From assembly GCF_000372725.1 (NCBI RefSeq), contig NW_005202428.1:1721610-1785609 (forward strand): a stretch of DNA of 64,000 bases, written 5' to 3'. The position numbers and the translations under genes were made by a program. Positions within the stretch are counted from its first letter, which is position 1, and each line of letters begins with the position of its first letter. Under the pieces are notes generated by a model. It worked only from the letters and a program-made list of their open reading frames with translations. It was not told the DNA's origin and made no database searches. This DNA comes from Emiliania huxleyi CCMP1516. Taxonomy: Eukaryota; Haptophyta; Isochrysidales; Noelaerhabdaceae. Positions 52,573 to 64,000 of the stretch are shown here, one piece after another.

Positions 52573-53481
52573 CTAATCGTAACGGCCGCGGCGAAGCCCG
52601 GGGCCGCCAAACTGCGGGCCGTCGCCAAGCCTACCGGGCCTGCCTGCCTGCCCGGACTGCGGCGGCGGCCGACGGCCGCCTGGCTGGCCTGCGGCGGGTC
52701 CTGCGGCGGGTACTGCGGCTCCTACGGCGGGTCCTGCGGCGGGTGGGACTCGCTGCCTCTGCAGCTGCCGGAGGGAGCTCAAGGCCGCTTCTTGCGCTTG
52801 CGCTGCTGCCTGCGCGTTGGCAGCCAGCTCTGCCGCCGCCTGGGCGACCGCCTGCGCCGCTGTCTGCGCCGCCTCCGCCTCCGCCTCCGCCTCCGCCTCC
52901 GCCTGCGCGGCCTGCGACGCCGCTCCCGCAGCCTCGGTCTGCAGGCGGGACATTGACTCGCCCGCCTCCTGCGCCGCCTCGTCGGTCGCCTTTGCCGCCA
53001 TCTCAAACCGCGCGACCCGCGCCAAGGCCTCACTCATCGCCTCGGCCTCCGCCTCTGCCACAGCGGCGGCGTCTGCCGCCTTTTGCGACTGCGCGCGGGC
53101 CTCGGCCTCGGCCTGCGCAAGCGTGGTTGCCGCCAGCTCCGCCTCATGCTCCGCCGTCTGTAGCACGGCTTGAGCCTCAACTGCCTCTTGCGCCCGCACC
53201 TCTGCCGCCCGCGCTGACGTTTCTGCTTGCGCCGCAGCCTGCGCCCACGCGTCTCTCGTCGACTCGGCGTGCGCCTGAAGCTGCTGAAAATCCCCCATAG
53301 AGCCGCTGCTCATACCCAAAACCCTGGATCGAGGGTGGCGCTCCGCCGCTTGGTGGTCCTTCGACGCTGGCACCGGTGAGGAAGCACTCGATGATCCGCT
53401 TGTCACCATGCGGCTCTTGTGCCACTTGTGGGTCAGTGGTGCGCTGTAGGCGAGGGCGGACGCAAGAAGAGCCAGCAGCAT
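52573..53481 (-). CDS. Ala/Glu-rich coiled-coil protein with signal peptide
   Basis: 302 aa from 53481: MLLALLASALAYSAP is a short signal peptide. From residue ~60 a long heptad-compatible Ala/Glu/Gln helix runs for ~170 residues (ATTLAQAEAEARAQSQKAAD is typical), with an AEAEAEAEA repeat. The C-terminus is Pro/Gly-rich (AAGPAVGAAVPAAGPAAGQP). A low-complexity sequence like this cannot be assigned by eye. A 16-G run (53527-53542) separates it from the KDM5 gene. A secreted, or plastid-lumenal, structural protein is a guess. Confidence 0.5.
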   Translation of the reverse strand: MLLALLASALAYSAPLTHKWHKSRMVTSGSSSASSPVPASKDHQAAERHPRSRVLGMSSGSMGDFQQLQAHAESTRDAWAQAAAQAETSARAAEVRAQEAVEAQAVLQTAEHEAELAATTLAQAEAEARAQSQKAADAAAVAEAEAEAMSEALARVARFEMAAKATDEAAQEAGESMSRLQTEAAGAASQAAQAEAEAEAEAEAAQTAAQAVAQAAAELAANAQAAAQAQEAALSSLRQLQRQRVPPAAGPAVGAAVPAAGPAAGQPGGRRPPPQSGQAGRPGRLGDGPQFGGPGLRRGRYD

Positions 53482-53526
53482 TTGGGACAGGATTGTAGAT
53501 CACACGTGCGCTAGGCTTTCTTATTT

Positions 53527-53542
53527 GGGGGGGGGGGGGGGG
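53527..53542. repeat. 16-G homopolymer
   Basis: Uninterrupted G run between two minus-strand genes; similar runs lie at 4636-4652 (17 G) and 14369-14383 (15 G). Confidence 0.95.
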
Positions 53543-53576
53543 CCGCGAAATCCCCTACCATTGATTATTATTCAGC

Positions 53577-61118
<7,542 letters not shown>

Positions 61119-61353
61119 GCAAAAACACTCAACCAACGATCAAGAGGGGAAAGAATTCTGCACGCCACCGGACAGCGACGCGCGCCACGCGTCGCTCCGC
61201 GAGGGCGCGCGCCAACCACGATTCGAACCGGGCCAAAAGGCGCCGGAGCGAACCGCGGTCCGGTCGCGCCACCGCGGCTGCGGGGTTGATAGAGAGAGCA
61301 TGCCGGCTGCACCTCCTCATGTACCTCCGCTTTTGGGTGGAGGTGCACGCGCT

Positions 61354-61855
61354 GCTGACGGCGCTCGCCGGCGTTTGCGGCGCTATGGCGCTCGCGGCGC
61401 GCTCGTGGCGTTCAGGGCGGCTCGCACAGCGCCCACACACGCACGCACACACACACACACACACAACACACACACACACATGCATGCACAGACACACAGC
61501 CCCTTCCCCCTCAAGACCTCGAGGACGAGGACACACCACAGGACGCACCTCTAGCGAGGCCCGCATAGTAATGTGGGTGACTCCTGCCGCCGCCCCTGCC
61601 ACCCCTGTCAGTGTGCCTGTGGTTGCGAGAGACTGCCAGTGAGAAGCTGGAGGCAGGTCGCTAGACTGAGATGAGACCGCCAGTGGAGTTGGGAGTCCAC
61701 CGTGCACCGCGCTGCGGGCCTGTCGTGTCATCCTTGTCAGGGGAGCAGGAGAGCCCCACCTGTGCCCCTGATCGTCCTTCCAAAATCCTGCTCGTGCAGG
61801 TGAGGACCCTGTCCTCCTCCCCTATCCCTCGTTTGGGTGGTCTGTTTCTTTAGCG
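61354..61855 (+). repeat. Dispersed ~540-bp repeat, copy B
   Basis: Same orientation as 2991-3530. It includes the shortened CA run (61436-61485), GACTGCCAGTGAGAAGCTGG, the AATCCTGCTCGTGCAGGT box and a terminal TGTTTCTTT. Lies just upstream of the KDM5 start on the opposite reading direction. Confidence 0.85.
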
Positions 61856-62420
61856 GCGAGTCGCAATCCAGGGGTCGTTGTGGCGGGCCACCCTGTCCAG
61901 AGAGGCACAGGTGCCAATCTGGGGTCTTTCGACCGAGTCTATGAGCCCTGGCCGCCTCCCGGTGGTGGCAAGGTTGAGCAACCGAGAGGCAGAGATGGTG
62001 CGGGGGTACGGGTGTTCCAGGGGGTCACGACACGCACCGACCCTTCACGAACCGAAAGGCTGTGCCCGGGGAAGGCACAGAGAAGGCACAGCAGTAATCC
62101 GGCACGTGTTGGGCGCCCCATGTTCCGTTTGGCGGCTAGGTCGGCTCAGGGCCCCGTCCACTTCTCCCTCCCACTTGGCGCGTGATGTTGAAGAGATGCC
62201 GGCCGGGCCAGCCAGGGCGGGGATGGGGGGGCGAGGGCGGAGGGCGGGATTGGCGCCAAGCGGGAGGGAGGGAGCGGACGGGGTGGAACGCATAGATGGG
62301 GGATGGCGAACGAAGGCGGAGGGCGGAAAGGTGGGAGGGCGACGGAAGTTGGCATGGGTGGGCGGCGGGTGGTTCGGAGGGGCGGGGGCGGGGGCGAGGC
62401 TGGGCGTCCTCCCATCCCTC
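61856..62420. other. Intergenic, no gene seen
   Basis: GC- and G-rich spacer between two repeat copies, no domain-bearing frame. Confidence 0.5.
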
Positions 62421-62800
62421 TCGAGCACTTGAGCACTGGATAGGGTCGATTCCGCATGGTACGGGACCCCTCGATCGTCTCGCCCTCCCTCACTGGTGTG
62501 TTCATTGGGGGGGGGTCATATTACAAACACAGTACAGGATCGAGGTGCACGCTGCTGAAGCAGTGTCGTCCCCCCTCTCCATCACCTCTCTGGGAGGCGT
62601 CGGCGGTGATGGCGGCGTGACCGATCGAGCTACAAGGGGAGCTTGTTCAGCAGGATCCGGGTGGGCGGAGCAGTCCCTCACTTCCTCAAATGGGTGAGCC
62701 TCAGAACCCCAGCCCTCCAGCCCATCACCCATCGGCTCATGTGGATTCGAACCACCGCCGGGATGGATGCTTCCTGCTTCCATCAATGTCCCATCTGATT
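62421..62800 (-). repeat. Inverted copy of the A-B-A repeat (one A unit only)
   Basis: Reverse complement of about 45330-45724: one A unit (62421-62515) and the ~290-bp core with GTGGATTCGAACCAC (tRNA-like T-arm). The second A unit is missing at the far side. Confidence 0.85.
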
Positions 62801-63394
62801 AATTCCAATTTCCTCCTGTGCAAGAGCGGAGAGGGCTCGGACGGCGCGTGGCGGGGGAGGGCAGGCATGGAATGGGCGCGGGGGAGGGAGGGGGGGCTCA
62901 GCCGTGCCGAAAAGCATCAACTAAAAATTAATGCCATCCCTCTCCTTAATCCTTAAAATCCCTGGTGGTGGCGGCGTGCCGTCCTCCCATCCCTCCCTTG
63001 GGTTGTCTGTTTTCTTTCGTTTCCTCCCTTGGGTTGCCTGTTTCTTTCTTCCTTTTTTACTGGCCAAGCAGTTTTGTTTTACTGGCCTGGCACTGACAGA
63101 GAGAGTCGTGATTTCTTGTTGGTTAATAAAAATCTCTCTCTGGCAGACAAACACAAAACAAATCTCTCTCTCTGGTCTCTCTCTCTCTGGCAGAACACGA
63201 TAAAGAAGAATTGAAAAATTAAAGAAAAACAAGCAATAAACGTACAGACTGCTCAACGAGGGACAGAAGAATTCGAAGACGCTCGGAGAAAAAAAAAACC
63301 GCGCGCCGCGCGCCGACTTCAGCGTGTTATTACTCCTCCTTCCAGGACCATCGTTCCTCCTGGCAGCCTACTTGCTGCTGTCTCCTACTTCAGC
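62801..63394. other. 5' flank of the multicopper oxidase gene, pyrimidine-rich
   Basis: About 62940-63050 resembles the 3' tail of the dispersed repeat (CCTCCCTTGGGTTGTCTGTT, tandem). 63130-63190 is CTCT-rich. No gene recognised before the ATG. Confidence 0.5.
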
Positions 63395-64000
63395 ATGGCG
63401 CTACTCAGCCTGCTTGCGCTGCTGCCGCTGGCGCAGGCTGCACAGAACGTCTTCATCCCCTTCAACGCTAAAGCCCAGGAGCAGCCCGTCATCTCGGACG
63501 CCAACGATGCAAACCCGGGTGACCACGTAACTGAGGTCGACATCACGCTGTGTGAGGTGCTGCTGGTGGCTCACGATTCGGAGCTCGACGTGAAAGCCAG
63601 CCAGTACTCTCGCTCTTACTTTCTCGGAGCCGACATAGCCTGCAGCAACGTCATCATGGACGCGAGCACGCTGTCTGTGGGCGGACCTACCATCAAGGTG
63701 AAGCCTGGCGACCAAATGCGGATCACGCTTTTCAACAACCTTCCGGCATCGAACAGGGGGTTCGAGTGGGCCAACACGCAATCCCTCAACAACACGTACC
63801 ACGACGTGCACATCACCGGCCTCCACACCCACGGCCTCCACATCTCCGGCGAGGCGCCGGGCGACTCGATCTTCACGTCGGTCTACCCCAAGGGCTCGGA
63901 CCCGTCCCTCTGTCCCGAGTACGACGAGGGCACCGATCCCAAGTCTTGCTCTGTCGGCAGCCACACCTTCAACTACAGCATCCCAGCAGACCACATGGGC
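63395..64000 (+). CDS. Multicopper oxidase, N-terminal part (3' partial)
   Basis: The frame starting at 63395 stays open to the end of the window (202 codons). MALLSLLALLPLAQA is a signal peptide. The first cupredoxin domain follows: GGPTIKVKPGDQMRITLFNN, then the copper-ligand motif HITGLHTHGLHISG (HxH pattern of type 2/3 copper sites) and HTFNYSIPADHMG, where the next HxG/HWH-type ligand region would begin. It belongs to the laccase/bilirubin-oxidase/ferroxidase superfamily and is secreted or membrane-linked. Substrate (phenol, Mn, Fe) cannot be told from this part. No intron is seen so far. Confidence 0.88.
   Translation, partial: MALLSLLALLPLAQAAQNVFIPFNAKAQEQPVISDANDANPGDHVTEVDITLCEVLLVAHDSELDVKASQYSRSYFLGADIACSNVIMDASTLSVGGPTIKVKPGDQMRITLFNNLPASNRGFEWANTQSLNNTYHDVHITGLHTHGLHISGEAPGDSIFTSVYPKGSDPSLCPEYDEGTDPKSCSVGSHTFNYSIPADHMG

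Noticed and set aside
61190-61290. tRNA gene on the minus strand (GGTTCGAATCG)
   Set aside because: T stem does not pair, no D-arm or acceptor stem at the right distances.

Overview
This looks like nuclear DNA of a GC-rich unicellular alga. Genes are broken by many short spliceosomal introns (37-240 nt), roughly half of which read GC-AG rather than GT-AG. Introns are full of 8-13 bp minisatellites, and several proteins carry signal or plastid-type presequences (SOUL, a predicted plastid membrane protein, TerC). The gene complement (GT43, GT2-like, FkbM and GT92 fragments, NXPE/PC-esterase, HEI10, KDM5, La, multicopper oxidase) is eukaryotic. A prymnesiophyte haptophyte is my best guess, with a pelagophyte second; this is inference, since no rRNA or organelle marker is present.

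Layout. 0-1.1 kb: 3' part of a PLP-dependent D-cysteine desulfhydrase/ACC-deaminase-like gene. 1.7-2.9 kb: GT43 glycosyltransferase. 3-6.6 kb: a repeat field with a dispersed repeat carrying (CA)45, scrambled glycosyltransferase/methyltransferase fragments, a perfect 48-bp palindrome, (TC)67 and a MITE-like element. 7-11.7 kb: one gene fusing a NOTUM/pectin-acetylesterase, a PAN-like module, a sialate O-acetylesterase and an S28 serine peptidase. 15-16.8 kb: a conserved-looking protein of unknown function. 17.1-28.1 kb: an 11-kb Helitron-type rolling-circle transposon with an uninterrupted HUH/Y2 Rep-PIF1 helicase gene, a C-terminal Josephin-like cysteine-protease domain, and ~450-bp direct repeats at both ends. 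29-34 kb: HEI10-like meiotic RING protein, TerC membrane protein and a GT2-like glycosyltransferase. 34.5-36.6 kb: repeats. 36.6-44.2 kb: secreted ferredoxin-reductase-like flavoprotein, a small membrane protein, SOUL haem-binding protein and an NXPE/PC-esterase protein. 44.2-45.8 kb: repeats. 45.9-49.1 kb: La RNA-binding protein with two tandem C-terminal xRRM modules. 49.7-53.5 kb: a plastid-type membrane protein, an F-box protein and an Ala-rich coiled-coil protein. 53.6-61.1 kb: a complete KDM5/JARID1 histone demethylase. 61.3-62.8 kb: repeats related to those at 3 and 45 kb. 63.4 kb to the end: the start of a multicopper oxidase.

The most striking pattern is in the introns. At least ten are flanked by near-perfect duplications of 7-31 bp: one copy starts at the 5' splice site (GT or GC inside the duplicated host sequence), and the other begins exactly after the 3' AG. 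Several share a hairpin core and an acceptor decamer. This is the signature of introner-type transposable introns, and some look recent. The genes are not organised as operons; neighbours appear functionally unrelated.
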